DNA of 38,415 nt from Entrophospora sp. SA101. Its lineage: Eukaryota > Glomeromycota > Glomeromycetes > Entrophosporales > Entrophosporaceae. The position numbers were made by a program, and so were the translations under genes. The stretch is taken from assembly GCA_958430865.1 (NCBI GenBank), contig CAUDNR010002824.1, positions 32,642 to 71,056 of the forward strand, read 5' to 3'. Positions 10,104 through 19,700 of the stretch are shown here, piece by piece; the first letter of the stretch is position 1; each line of letters begins with the position of its first letter. The notes beneath the pieces are model-generated. The model ran no database searches. It worked only from the letters and a program-made list of their open reading frames with translations, and was not told where the DNA came from.

Positions 10104-11107
10104 TTTTTTTAATTGCCAAATTAACAATTGGAAAAAAAAAATTCTAATGTCTGTCACTTTTTTGCAATTTGATTGGTCGGTTCTATGCACTATAATTTAA
10201 TGTGTGTAATGTTTTTTTGATACATACTAAAAACTACTAGATTATTATATTACTAAAATTATTATTTAATTAAAAAAAAAGATAGACTGTTTTTTTATTA
10301 TTTATTTATATTTACCATGAACTTTGGTTCATTGCGTAATACATTAACCGTTTTTAGTTTTTTTTTTGCTAATGGAATGAGCCAAATAAAAGGCTGTTGG
10401 TGCAATACGATCTGTTTTTTTAGTGGAATGATCCAAATAAATGGTTGTTGGTGTAATTATAATAAGTTTTGATGGAATTATCCAGAAAAGGTTTATTTGA
10501 TGTAATTATGATAACTTGATCCAAATAAAATTCTGTTGGTGTGGATAACGATGTTTTTAGTATTTTATTTTAGAACCAGATATTAGTAATATGGGTTTTT
10601 GAAATGTGTATATATATATAATGTAAAAAATAAAATTGTTTTTTTAATTCCAACATTATATTTACATCTTTATATTATTCATTCTGTCATATACTATTTT
10701 GGCTTCCACATTCTGCTTCATATAATGCCACATACAAATTATCACAACATTGAAAAAAAACAAAGAGAAGCTAATATTGCCAAAAAACGCAGATACTTCA
10801 CTGATGGACTGTTGTGCGTAGCCATGTAAAGAGTATGCAAAGAATGTAACCTCAAGGTATTTGTGAAGAATGGGACAGTACAAGGCAAAGATGGGATTTA
10901 TACATGGAACATTGTATACAAAGAAGCTTTAATATTATTGAAGTTATATATGTTATAATAAAATATAAGAAAAACATTTAATTTTTGTTGTTAAATAAAT
11001 ATATTATACTTTATGACAAATTTAATATAAATAAATAAATAAACTAACACAAAAAAAGCTAATAATAAGCACAAACGTAAGGAAGGAGTGCTCAAATGCT
11101 AGTCAAC
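10104..11107. other. Unique-looking intergenic region with minisatellite and small coding-like patch
   Basis: Contains the minisatellite at 10363-10550 and a frame at 10722-10826 (starts MPHTNYHNIEKKQREANIAK, continues KKRRYFTDGLLC) that is followed in another frame by VCKECNLKVFVKNGTVQGK. These short basic pieces look like eroded protein but no family is recognised. Confidence 0.3.
10363..10550. repeat. Diverged minisatellite, about four units of about 50 bp
   Basis: Units share GGAATGATCCAAATAAA and TGTTGGTGTAATTA-type cores. The first two are close (TGGAATGAGCCAAATAAAAG and TGGAATGATCCAAATAAATG) and the last two more diverged. It lies just beyond the right edge of segment D1. Confidence 0.55.
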
Positions 11108-11568
11108 TATTATAAAACGCATCATCTCTGCCAACTTTTTAAACATGTGCAAATTCATATTATTTCATGTCCTAAACTACAATGCCTTTGAGTAATTAAG
11201 TCTGTGTATCAGAAAAAATTCCTTCAACCGAGACACTGGTTGCTATAATAAGTTTATTATAATTAATAAATTTAATTCAAATAAGCAGAATGCAAAAATT
11301 AGAATACTAGCCTAAAACTCCAAACAGTTTGGAGCTTTAAGTAAATTTCAATTAAAATTCTTTGTTTTCATACAATATTAATATTAAACCATTGTTTGTT
11401 AAGTACATGTATATTATGTTTTATAATCATCTTATCTAATTAATCCTGTTACAAAGTATGTGCAGTGAACAAATTTTTGAATTACATTATATTTTTTTTC
11501 ATTTGGAACTTCATCACCAAGAATTCTTGCAATTTTTCAAATTCCCTTCTATGTAGATAAAATGTCCT

Positions 11569-11860
11569 ATGTTGTTTCAAACTTGGGCACTAAAGACAGT
11601 TAAGCGCATTTTATTTATTATTATTAAGTGTATTACAAAGCCAAAAAAAAAAAACATCAAGTTGACACAACATGTGTGTATGCAAAAGTTTCTCTATGTA
11701 CCAATATTAACCTGCATATATATGTTTCAAATTCAGTCACTAAAGACAATTCAAACATGTTTTGATTTTTTTTTCATTATATGTATTAATAAAAGAAGAA
11801 ATATTATTAATAGTTGTAGTGTGAAATTTTTTTAATTATTGAAGCTTTTTTTCAAATTTA
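11569..11860. other. Non-coding part of arm A with an internal direct repeat
   Basis: The motif TGTTTCAAACTTGGGCACTA at about 11573 recurs as TGTTTCAAATTCAGTCACTA at about 11726. Both are also present, inverted, in arm B. Open frames across it are low-complexity and not conserved between arms. Confidence 0.35.
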
Positions 11861-12185
11861 AGTATGTAAATTGTTAATATTTTTTTACAAAAAAAATAAA
11901 TCTTTACAATTATTCTTGTGAGTAGCCAATTAGAAAATGTGTCATTTTTAAATATTAAAAACATTAATATATTAATGAACAAATTTATAAAACTTTTATT
12001 AGATACAAAAATAAAATAAAATATATAAAATATTAAAGCAATAAATTGTAAATGCTTGAATATAATTATAATAATAATAATAGCATGGTGATAGGTCACT
12101 TTAATTACAAGGAAAGGTTTGCTCTAATTAAATAAGAATTTCATTAACAAAAACAATAAATCAGATAATTATTACTAATAATTGA

Positions 12186-12330
12186 AGAAGATTTGTAAAA
12201 TTCAATAATCTAATTGTATAAACAGCATTTGGATGAATAGTTGCTATAATTGTTGAAAGATTAAAAGGTTTTTTATCTGCTTCTCAAATATTTTTCTGAT
12301 TTTTTCTAATTCATCAAGCTGTTTTTAAGA
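12186..12330 (-). pseudogene. Kinase-type C-terminal tail remnant, arm A
   Basis: Counterpart of the tail exon candidate at 21112-21254. On the minus strand it reads ELEKIRKIFEK, then one base is missing relative to arm B (GAGAAGCAG against GAGGAAGCAG), then in the shifted frame KPFNLSTIIATIHPN and LLNFTNL. The base loss means splicing from the F-box gene would not keep the tail frame here. Confidence 0.4.
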
Positions 12331-12356
12331 ATAAATTACAATCTTCCAATCATTTT

Positions 12357-13724
12357 CTACTTGCTGATTATTAAAAACCCTAAATCTTGATATTTTTCTA
12401 ATATTTTTCTTTCATCATTTTCTAGCATATTTTCATACTTATACTTGTCAACTCCTACTACTAAAGGTTTGGGTCCTTTCCAATTATTCATTAGAATATC
12501 CAAAGAATGATTAATAACATTGTAAACCTTAGAAATAAAAGCTATTGTCTTTAAATTTTCTGGTAATGTTTCATTTAATACTGTCAATACTTTATTAAAA
12601 TCTATTTCACCATTAAAAGTATTATTAAATCTAATTCTTTTTAATTTAATACAATTATTAAATACTTCCATTAATTCCTGGTCTAATTCATCCTCATATA
12701 ATATAGATAAATCTTCTAAATTTTTACAATGTTGTGCAATTGATTGAAATATCTTTCTCAATAATCCATCATTGTAACCACCAACAATATTCAGATTTTT
12801 AAGATTTTTTCCATTGATATTAATAAAATCAGACAAGTCTGGCATATATGGTTGATAAGTAATATATAACTTCACAGATTCAATATTTGGCAGTGAAATA
12901 TTTTTCAAATTTGTTGTTTTGCAATCAGGATAAATTGATAATTCTAAAGTCTTTAAGTTTTTAAAAGTTGGTAATAATAAATTATTAAAATGATCTTCAT
13001 TGCCATGAGATCTATAAAAAATTATTGATTTTGAATGTGTTAATATTGCTTTTTTAAATTCATCTGGTAACCTTGCTGATGATTTATTAACTAAGTATTT
13101 AATTTGCTCTTGTGCTTTAATTAGCTGTGCTAAATTATATATACTATTGTCATTACTCCAATATATTCTTAATGATTGAATATTTTTACAAATATTTGCT
13201 AATTTAACAAAAAATTCACCACCATTATCAGAACTATCACAAACTATTTCATAAAGATTCTGAAAACAATTATCAAACCTATGATGATTAATTAATGAAT
13301 TCCAATCTATATAAGAATAAACCTTTCTAATACCTGCTGAATGATCTAAAATAAAGTTTCCTAATTTATTTTGTAAAATTTTTAGATTTAATTCACTATT
13401 TTTTATCAGGCATTGAAGATTATGACACTCAGAAAATATAGTACAAAATCTGGCATAATTGTGTAATGGTTGTTTCTCCAATAGTTCAAATGTTAATTCA
13501 ATGCAATTTCTAGTTAAGAAATCTCCATCTTCTTTTAACATACAATTAATTAATATTTTGGTGCTGTCTTTACAAGCAAATGGATTCTTCCATAAAGTTG
13601 GAATATTTATATTGTGCCATTGTTGATTGACAAGAATACAAGAATATAATTCTTGGTAATCATATTCAATATATTTAAATATTTCAGCCAGAAGTTCAAG
13701 TGGCAAACTATTTATTTCAAACAT
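12357..13724 (-). CDS. F-box/leucine-rich repeat protein, 455 aa (arm A)
   Basis: Starts MFEINSLPLELLAEIFKYI, with the F-box over residues 1-50 (SCILVNQQWHNINI, LWKNPFACK). The leucine-rich repeat part includes FKNLKTLELSIYP, SLPNIESVKLYIT, GKNLKNLNIVGG, HCKNLEDLSILYEDELDQ and ENLKTIAFISKVYNV. It ends GFLIISK. Inferred role: adaptor of an SCF ubiquitin ligase with an unknown target. Its ATG is 50 bp from the ATG of the divergent small frame at 13774, so the two share one short upstream region. Just before the stop is A|GCAAGT, the position where the arm B gene has a perfect GTAAGT donor. It belongs to the 4.3-kb inverted duplication, with its partner at 19701 on the other strand. Confidence 0.9.
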   Translation of the reverse strand: MFEINSLPLELLAEIFKYIEYDYQELYSCILVNQQWHNINIPTLWKNPFACKDSTKILINCMLKEDGDFLTRNCIELTFELLEKQPLHNYARFCTIFSECHNLQCLIKNSELNLKILQNKLGNFILDHSAGIRKVYSYIDWNSLINHHRFDNCFQNLYEIVCDSSDNGGEFFVKLANICKNIQSLRIYWSNDNSIYNLAQLIKAQEQIKYLVNKSSARLPDEFKKAILTHSKSIIFYRSHGNEDHFNNLLLPTFKNLKTLELSIYPDCKTTNLKNISLPNIESVKLYITYQPYMPDLSDFININGKNLKNLNIVGGYNDGLLRKIFQSIAQHCKNLEDLSILYEDELDQELMEVFNNCIKLKRIRFNNTFNGEIDFNKVLTVLNETLPENLKTIAFISKVYNVINHSLDILMNNWKGPKPLVVGVDKYKYENMLENDERKILEKYQDLGFLIISK

Positions 13725-13773
13725 TTTAAAAAAATTGTTTGTTGCACAATGTGAAAAAAAAATTTAAATTATA

Positions 13774-14045
13774 ATGGCGAATACAACACTCAAACCAAAA
13801 GATTTATCATGCTTATTCGAAAGTCTTGTTGAAAATAAGGAAAAACAAATAGCGTTTTGCATAAGGAGAAAATCAACTGAAAGAACAAAACTTTTGGCTA
13901 TTTTCCTGAATAATATTCATTATTTAATTCTTTAGAAAATTATTTTATTGAGTATTTAAAAAAGATAGATAATTCAAGTTCCTCATCTATCATAGATGAA
14001 AAAGGCCTAAGCAAACTATTGAAGCTCCTATTTATGAAATTTTGA
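13774..14045 (+). pseudogene. Small divergent gene, broken (arm A)
   Basis: ATG at 13774 reads MANTTLKPKDLSCLFESLVE and continues NKEKQIAFC, then loses frame. In other frames NYFIEYLKKIDNSSSSSIID and EKGLSKLLKLLFMKF follow to a TGA at 14043-14045. The arm B counterpart (19625 to 19340) has the same start and end, so the block was one gene of roughly 95 aa. No family is recognised. It faces away from the F-box gene across 50 bp. Confidence 0.4.
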
Positions 14046-14062
14046 CATCCGATAATTATAGA

Positions 14063-14250
14063 CATAAGAAAATTCATATATTAATATATATTCATCCATT
14101 AATTTCATTTATTATGAACATAAGAAAATTCAAATTTATTATATATAACCATTAATTATAGATGTAAGAAAATTCAAATTTATTTTACTTTCTCGATATT
14201 TTTCATCCATTAATTCCATTTATTACGGATGTAAGAAAATTCAAAATTAT
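14063..14250. repeat. Tandem repeat of about 45-65 bp units, arm A
   Basis: Four imperfect units centred on TAAGAAAATTCAAATTTATT, alternating with CATCCATTAATT(C/T)CATTTATT. Arm B at about 19195-19340 carries the same repeat with fewer units, so copy number changed after the inverted duplication. Confidence 0.6.
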
Positions 14251-14857
14251 TATACAAATCCCAGCTACAAGCTCGTGACATGTTCAACAATATATATGAA
14301 TAAGATAAAGCATAAAGTCCAATAGTCATCTTGGGGCTCTAACCCTCAAACCTATTTAAATTGATCTTTATACAGGACTCGAACCTGTTCAACCAGTTTA
14401 TTCCTTCAAATAGGACTCTAACCTATCAGGCCAATAAATATAAAGAAAATAAAGAAATATATACAAGAAATATTTACAACTATAGTTTTATTCACTTGTG
14501 ATCGATTTGCTTCAGTCATTTGCCTTTGCTTACATTTTTCGGCCGATTGCAAATTCGCTTTGGTTTACCTGCAAAACAACTTAAGTAGCTTGTTTAACAG
14601 CATTACATTCACGATTACAATAATACTACCAATATTTTTGATTAACCTTTGGATGGATGATACTTCATTAACACCCACTATTTAACCTAACCTTGCTTGC
14701 TTGCTCACTAAAGCAAATAAACGTTGCTTTTACCAAAGCTCCACAATTGTTACCTTTTACCAAGGCACTAACTACACTACACTTGTTGCCTTTATCAAAG
14801 CGCTTTAAAATAAAGAAAATAAAGACAATGTTTTTATTATTAAACTATTAATTTTAT

Positions 14858-14895
14858 TTAACATTCTAACACAGTTTATTTTATTAGAATGTTAA
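14858..14895. other. Perfect 12-bp stem-loop (arm A)
   Basis: TTAACATTCTAA at 14858-14869 pairs with TTAGAATGTTAA at 14884-14895 around a 14-nt loop. The same stem is kept without mismatch in arm B (18456-18493) while the surroundings have drifted. It may be an old transposon end or a palindromic site; function unknown. Confidence 0.5.
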
Positions 14896-14916
14896 TGATC
14901 TATTATTTTCCTCTGC

Positions 14917-15042
14917 AAGGTCCCGAAGTTATACTTTTTCAAGCGAAAACCAGAAATTATTCTTAATGAAATTTTCGCTGATCACTACAATAAGGATAAA
15001 AATAAAGATAAAGATAAAGATTGGTTTATTATTGCAAAGTAA
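14917..15042 (+). pseudogene. Possible protein C-terminus remnant (arm A)
   Basis: A frame of 41 residues reads KVPKLYFFKRKPEIILNEIF then ADHYNKDKNKD and ends DWFIIAK at a TAA. The composition looks like real protein with a Lys/Asp repeat. In arm B the same place is frameshifted (LYFFKQKQKYFRR then stop). No start codon or family was recognised. Confidence 0.25.
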
Positions 15043-15164
15043 CTTAATCAATCAATATTGATATTATAAACTTCAATAACTATTTACACAATAATTTGAT
15101 AATAACTATAAAAAGCTTTTGCATAAATTAAAATTAGTTGACCTGAAACATAAAGTATTGAATC

Positions 15165-15330
15165 CCCCATAATTGATGATTTTATCTACCCCGATCATGT
15201 ATCACGTTATAAATGAGTGTGGGGACCGAATTTGTATTCAGCAAAAAGAAAACTTGACTCCATGGGAACAACTGATGATGAAACAAAGGAGAGATTGGAA
15301 TACACAAGAAAAATATAAAAAAATGACCTT
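15165..15330 (+). pseudogene. Decayed coding-like patch (arm A)
   Basis: One frame reads IDDFIYPDHVSRYK, a stop, then LYSAKRKLDSMGTTDDETKE and RLEYTRKI. An overlapping open frame from 15173 gives a less protein-like product. Arm B holds the same DNA with a deletion in the middle. Probably eroded exon sequence of unknown origin. Confidence 0.25.
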
Positions 15331-15506
15331 AGAATATTTATTTACAAAGTTTTTTTTGAGCTATTATATCCTTTAAAGCAATTTTACTTACGTCATTTTT
15401 GACTTAATGGCAGCGAATTTGACGTAATGGTTTTACAACTTTGGTAACATTTCGACAAACAACATTACTTAAAATGACAAAAGAAAAACATACATTTGTC
15501 AAATTC

Positions 15507-15575
15507 TTATTCGAAGAAACTTTCAATGTAATTCGAATAAACAAATGATTTGAATAAACCTTATTTGTAGAATAC
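15507..15575 (+). repeat. Dispersed repeat around ATTCGAAnAAACTTTCAATGT (copy 1)
   Basis: Shares TTATTCGAAGAAACTTTCAA and flanking ATTCGAATAA-type palindromes with 16862-16945 (same strand) and 22848-22930 (opposite strand). Function unknown; it fits a MITE end or other short mobile repeat. Confidence 0.45.
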
Positions 15576-15865
15576 CTAGTAATAACGAGCTATTAATGGC
15601 GGCAGATTAGAAGATATAATAATAATAATAGTAGTAGTAATAATAATAGCGATGGTAGTAGTGATCAATGCCGGCAAGCTTAGTACCATCTGACAACTGG
15701 GGATTTATTTACAAAAAAAAAATTGATAATAAAAACAACTGATTTTTTAAAAAAATTATCCAAGTTCTTAGCCGTATAAGGCACCTCTACCTGCTGACAT
15801 TATTAGTATATATATGTAATACACTTCCAAAGATGACGAAAAAAAAAATGTGAGAAGGTTCTGGT

Positions 15866-16180
15866 CATTATCTTTCAATGGATTCCTTATAATGATTTAA
15901 CAAATATTGAAAAGATAGGTGAATGTGGTTTTGCATCTATATACAAAAGTTATTTTGGTAAATAGTTGGGAATCTACAAATAATTATTAGCAAAGATAGA
16001 ATGTGGCATTAAAAAAATTACATAATTCACCAAGTGTTTATGATAAATTTCTTAACGAGATAAGTAATAAATCTTTTGCGATTATTATTTATAGATTAAC
16101 ACAAGGTCCAGCTGCAAAAAAATATATCTTTGTAATGTATTATATGAAGGATGGAATTTTCAAAATTATTAAAATTATAT
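15866..16180 (+). pseudogene. Protein kinase N-lobe remnant in the spacer
   Basis: Reads FQWIPYNDLTNIEKIGECGF then ASIYKSYFGK, giving the usual lead-in WIPYNDL and a glycine loop with one Gly replaced (GECGF). A stop follows. A later frame gives VALKKLHNSPSVYDKFLNE with the beta-3 lysine, and GPAAKKYIFVMYYMKDG matches the hinge region. Stops and frameshifts abound and nothing of the C-lobe follows. A C-lobe fragment of a similar kinase lies on the same strand at 22974. Confidence 0.7.
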
Positions 16181-16263
16181 AAAGAAAAGAAGAGATTCCA
16201 AATTTGCAATATCGGTATGATGTCAATCACGTGATGCAAAGCTATACAACAAGTTATTATTTA

Positions 16264-16497
16264 GAGTATAGGGACATTCAGTATGGTATAACTCTTGCAA
16301 AACGTACGGTATGGTATTGTATAAGTGTAATAAAATGGTTGTATACCAATGCTTAAATCTAACATAATTCCCTTCACACCCACCAAAAAAGGATTTAGAA
16401 TAAAATTTTGTGTGACTTGGTATGGAAAAATATGGGCTATACCATACCATACCATACGTTCTGCAAGAGTTATACCATACTGAATCTTCCCCTACCG
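16264..16497. mobile_element. 234-bp MITE with long inverted ends and 9-bp target duplication
   Basis: The ends are inverted copies over about 55 bp (ATTCAGTATGGTATAACTCT at both, reading inward). The element is flanked on both sides by TATTATTTA (16255-16263 and 16498-16506). Long inverted repeats with a 9-bp duplication fit a non-autonomous Mutator-like element. Open frames on the minus strand follow from the repeats and are not genes. Confidence 0.72.
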
Positions 16498-16581
16498 TAT
16501 TATTTATGGTCAAAGGAATAATCTTCAAAATTAATTAACTAATGGTTTTAAAAATTTAAAATAGAAGGATAAATTATTAGT

Positions 16582-16680
16582 AATGTCGGCTAAGCCGGCT
16601 AAAAAAATTTCTCTCGGCATTCGTTTTTACGTCTGGAATTTTAGTGCAGAATTCAATGACATAGACACTTGGTTGAGATG
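16582..16680 (+). CDS. Tiny unrecognised reading frame, 32 aa
   Basis: ATG at 16582 reads MSAKPAKKISLGIRFYVWNF then SAEFNDIDTWLR and a TGA. It is less AT-rich than its surroundings and protein-like, so it may be an isolated exon or a fragment of a larger gene. Confidence 0.2.
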
Positions 16681-16861
16681 ATCCCATCTGCATTACTTAG
16701 AATACATTTGTTCAAAAAAAAACAAAAAATTACAATACTCGTTGCAGGATAAAAGTAATACGTACTTAGTGTTACAAATTCTTATTATTATTCGATACAA
16801 ATCAATCTTAATTCGATTAATTCGAATTGTTATTATTATTATTTGTTTTATTTGAATTATT

Positions 16862-16945
16862 TGTTTTATTCGTTTATTCGAACAAACTTTCAATGTAATC
16901 CAAATACCCAAATTTATAACGAATAAAATCAATAAATTAAAATAA
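16862..16945 (+). repeat. Dispersed repeat around ATTCGAAnAAACTTTCAATGT (copy 2)
   Basis: Second copy on the same strand as 15507. The following ATAATGGCGGGATATT and trinucleotide-rich sequence also resembles what follows copy 1 (ATTAATGGCGGCAG), so the duplicated block may extend to about 17060. Confidence 0.45.
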
Positions 16946-17382
16946 GCTTTATTCAAACCGTTAAATAATAATAATGGCGGGATATTTTAATAATAGTAAA
17001 CAACAACAACAATAACAATAGTAATAATAACGGTAGTAGCAGTAATAATAATACCGGAAAAAAATTTTCATCAACTGAAATTTGTTTAAGTTTTTAGTCA
17101 GCCAACATCACTACAAATTAAAATACGAAATTTTTGTGGCACAACCAGCTGTATCAATGATCTATATTCTAATTTTAGACCTTTGCTACCATGGTATAAG
17201 AATTATAGACTATGTATGTATTTAGAAACAGGATCCTTCTAGAACCTCTACTTCACAACATGTATTTGTCAAACCAGGCTACAAGTTATTATAATTTTTT
17301 TGTGAAGTTATTATGTATAGTTAACAATCTGAAATTTTTGGGTCAATGTAAACCAAACTGTTTGGAGCTTTAAATTCACTAT

Positions 17383-17538
17383 TGAATCATATTTTTTAAT
17401 GAATATTTATCATTCATAAATGATAATGGACTTCATGAACTTGGACTTAGTAATAAATTAATACGACTTATATCATATTGTTCACCACTGGAGGTTGGCA
17501 CCTCACAAAAATTCTTTAACCAGTTAATTAATCATTAA
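17383..17538 (+). pseudogene. Coding-like patch beside a MITE
   Basis: The frame reads FFNEYLSFINDNGLHELGLS then NKLIRLISYCSPLEVGTSQK and ends FFNQLINH at a TAA. No start codon or family was identified. The MITE at 17561 begins 22 bp further on. Confidence 0.2.
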
Positions 17539-17560
17539 TATTAAAATTAAGTTTAATTTA

Positions 17561-17752
17561 CAGTCTCCTCTCTCTATAACGACCACTAAGTAAAATTTCT
17601 CTATAATGAACTTTCCTTTTGTCCCCGTTTCAATTTTTTATAATTAATTTCTCTCTCTATAACGACCATCTTAATAAACTCTCTCTATAACTACCAAAAG
17701 CAGAGAAATTACATATAGGGACAGAGGGTTCGTTATAGAGAGAGTGAACTGT
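17561..17752. mobile_element. 192-bp CAGT-type MITE (Tc1/mariner or pogo-like ends)
   Basis: The left end starts CAGTCTCCTCTCTCTATAAC and the right end, inward, CAGTTCACTCTCTCTATAAC. The flanks are TA at 17559-17560 and 17752-17753. CAGT ends and a TA target fit the Tc1/mariner-pogo superfamily. It has several internal CTCTCTATAACGACC copies and no coding. Confidence 0.7.
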
Positions 17753-18455
17753 ATTCACGTAAAAATTTTTAACTGGAAAATTCAATTGTTTGTTACTGAT
17801 ACAAAATAATCGCATGCCTGTTGAATTTCACTCCATTGATTATGATAATAGATATACATGCAGCCCAAACTATTATGACTTTTGACATACTGTAATCGTA
17901 ATGCCGTAAATATATTTTAGATATCCATTATCAAATTGTCACAAGTTGTAATGTTGTAAAACTATTACGTCAAATTCACGACCATTAAGCTAAAGTAAAA
18001 TTGCCTTAAAGACTAACAAAATATAAAAGTTTACATAAATAAATAATTCCAAAGTCTTTCTTTTTTATATATTTTTCTCGAGTATCCTAATCTCTCCTTT
18101 GTTTCATTAGTTGTTCCTATGGAGCCAAGTTTTTCTTTTGCTGAATACAAATTCGGTCCCCACACGCTCATTTATGACGTGATACATGATCGGGGTAGAT
18201 AAAATCATCAATTAGGGGGATTCAATAATTTATGTTCCAGGGTCAACTAATTTAAATTTACGCAAAGCTTTTTATAGTTATTGTCAAATTACTGCGTAAA
18301 TAGTTATTGAAGTTTATAATGTCAATATTGATTGATTGAGTTGTTTTGCAATAATAAACCAATCTTTATCTTTATTTTAGTGGTCGGCGGAAATACTTCT
18401 GTTTTTGCTTGAAAAAGTATAGCTTCGGAACCTTGCAGAGAAGAATAATAGATCA

Positions 18456-18493
18456 TTAACATTCTAATAAAATAAACTGTGTTAGAATGTTAA
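18456..18493. other. Perfect 12-bp stem-loop (arm B)
   Basis: Same 12-bp stem as at 14858 (TTAACATTCTAA with TTAGAATGTTAA) and a 14-nt loop. Confidence 0.5.
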
Positions 18494-19194
18494 ATAAAAT
18501 TAATAGTTTAATAATAAAAACATTGTCTTTATTTTCTTTATTTTAAAGCGCTTTGATAAGGACAGCAAGCGTAGTATAGTTAGTGCTTAGTAAAAGGTAA
18601 TGATTGTGAGGCTTTGGTAAAAGCAACGTTTATTTGCTTTAGTGAGCAAGCAAGCAAGATTAGGACTAGCGTTGGTTAAATAGTGGGTATTAATGAAGTA
18701 TCGTCCATCCAAAGGTTAATCAAAAACATTGGTAATATTATTGTAATCGTGAATGTAATGCTGTTAAACAGGTAAACCAAAGCAGGTTTACAATCAGCCG
18801 ATAAATGTAAACAAGGGTAAATGACTGAAGCAAATCGATCACAAGTGAATAAAATTATAGTTGTAAATATTTCTTGTATATATTTCTTTATTTTCTTTAT
18901 ATTTATTAGCCTAATAGGTTAGAGTCTTATCACTGGTATTAGGTAGATTAGAGTTCTATTTGAAGGAATAAACCGGTTGACAGGTTCGAGTCATCAATGT
19001 AAATAGGTTTGAGGGTTAGAGTCCCAAGATAACTGGGGAACAAGCTACTAGCTTCGTGTATAAATATTGGAATCCTTGAGCCGGGAGTCAGGGAAGATTA
19101 TATAATTATTGGACTTTATGCTTTATCTTATTCATATATATTGTTGGACATGTCACGAGCTTGTAGCTAGGATTTGTTTGCTCGCAATATAATA

Positions 19195-19340
19195 ATTTTG
19201 AATTTTCTTACATCCATAATAAAATGGAATTAATGGATGAGTATATATATAAAATATCGAGAAAGTAAAATAAATTTGAATTTTTTTATGTTCATAATAA
19301 ATGAAATTAATGGATGAATATATATATAATTATCGGATGT
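19195..19340. repeat. Tandem repeat, arm B
   Basis: Two to three units of the repeat described for 14063-14250, inverted. Confidence 0.5.
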
Positions 19341-19625
19341 CAAAATTTCATAAATGGGAGCTTCAATAATTTGCTTAGGCCTTTTTCATCTATGATAGAT
19401 GAGGAACTTGAATTATCTAACTTTTTTAAATGCTCAATAAAATAATTATTAGCAACAAGTTGAATAGAATAATTTTCTAAAGAATTAAATAATGAAAATA
19501 ATTCAGGAAAATAGCCAAAAGTTTTGTTCTTCTGATGCAAAATTCCATTCCTGTTTCTCCTTAATTTCAACAAGATTTTCGAATAAGCATGGTAAATCTT
19601 TTGGATTGAACGTTGTATTCACCAT
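19340..19625 (-). pseudogene. Small divergent gene, broken (arm B)
   Basis: The ATG at 19625 reads MVNTTFNPKDLPCLFENLVE and continues NFASEEQNFWLFS to a stop. One frame over, PELFSLFNSLENYSIQLVAN then NYFIEHLKKLDNSSSSSIID continues to KLLKLPFMKF and a TGA at 19340. One indel separates the halves. It keeps about 30 residues (around SIQLVAN) that arm A has lost, so arm B is nearer the ancestral gene. Its start is 75 bp from the F-box ATG at 19701, on the opposite strand. Confidence 0.4.
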
Positions 19626-19700
19626 TATACGTATGTTGGTTGGATAAATAAAAAGTTTTTTTTTCATCATTGTGCGACAAACAAATTATTAAAAAAAAAA

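Larger units (their letters stand above)
11108..15452. repeat. Inverted duplication, arm A (about 4.3 kb)
   Basis: Read on the minus strand this arm matches 17928-22782 with perhaps 10-15% divergence and small indels. Matching landmarks, outer to inner, are the ACCGAGACACTGGTTGC block, the palindrome-like CTCCAAACAGTTTGGAG, the F-box gene, the divergent small gene, the TAAGAAAATTCAAATTTATT repeats, the stem-loop at 14858-14895, and the GACGTAATGGTTTTACAAC block. The outer limit is about 11108 and the inner limit about 15452. Arm A lacks the MITE found in arm B. Confidence 0.88.

Noticed and set aside
11836..12099. Minus-strand frame of 87 codons rich in Ile and Phe
   Set aside because: Low-complexity AT-driven product, not conserved in the matching part of arm B.
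16223..16528. Minus-strand frames of 101 and 64 codons
   Set aside because: They lie within the inverted repeats of the 234-bp MITE and have low-complexity products.
18481..18932. A possible solo LTR (starts TGTTAGAATG, ends ATCA, followed by TGGTATTAGG resembling a primer-binding site)
   Set aside because: The primer-site-like stretch is part of a small tandem duplication absent from arm A, and no target duplication or retroelement coding was found.
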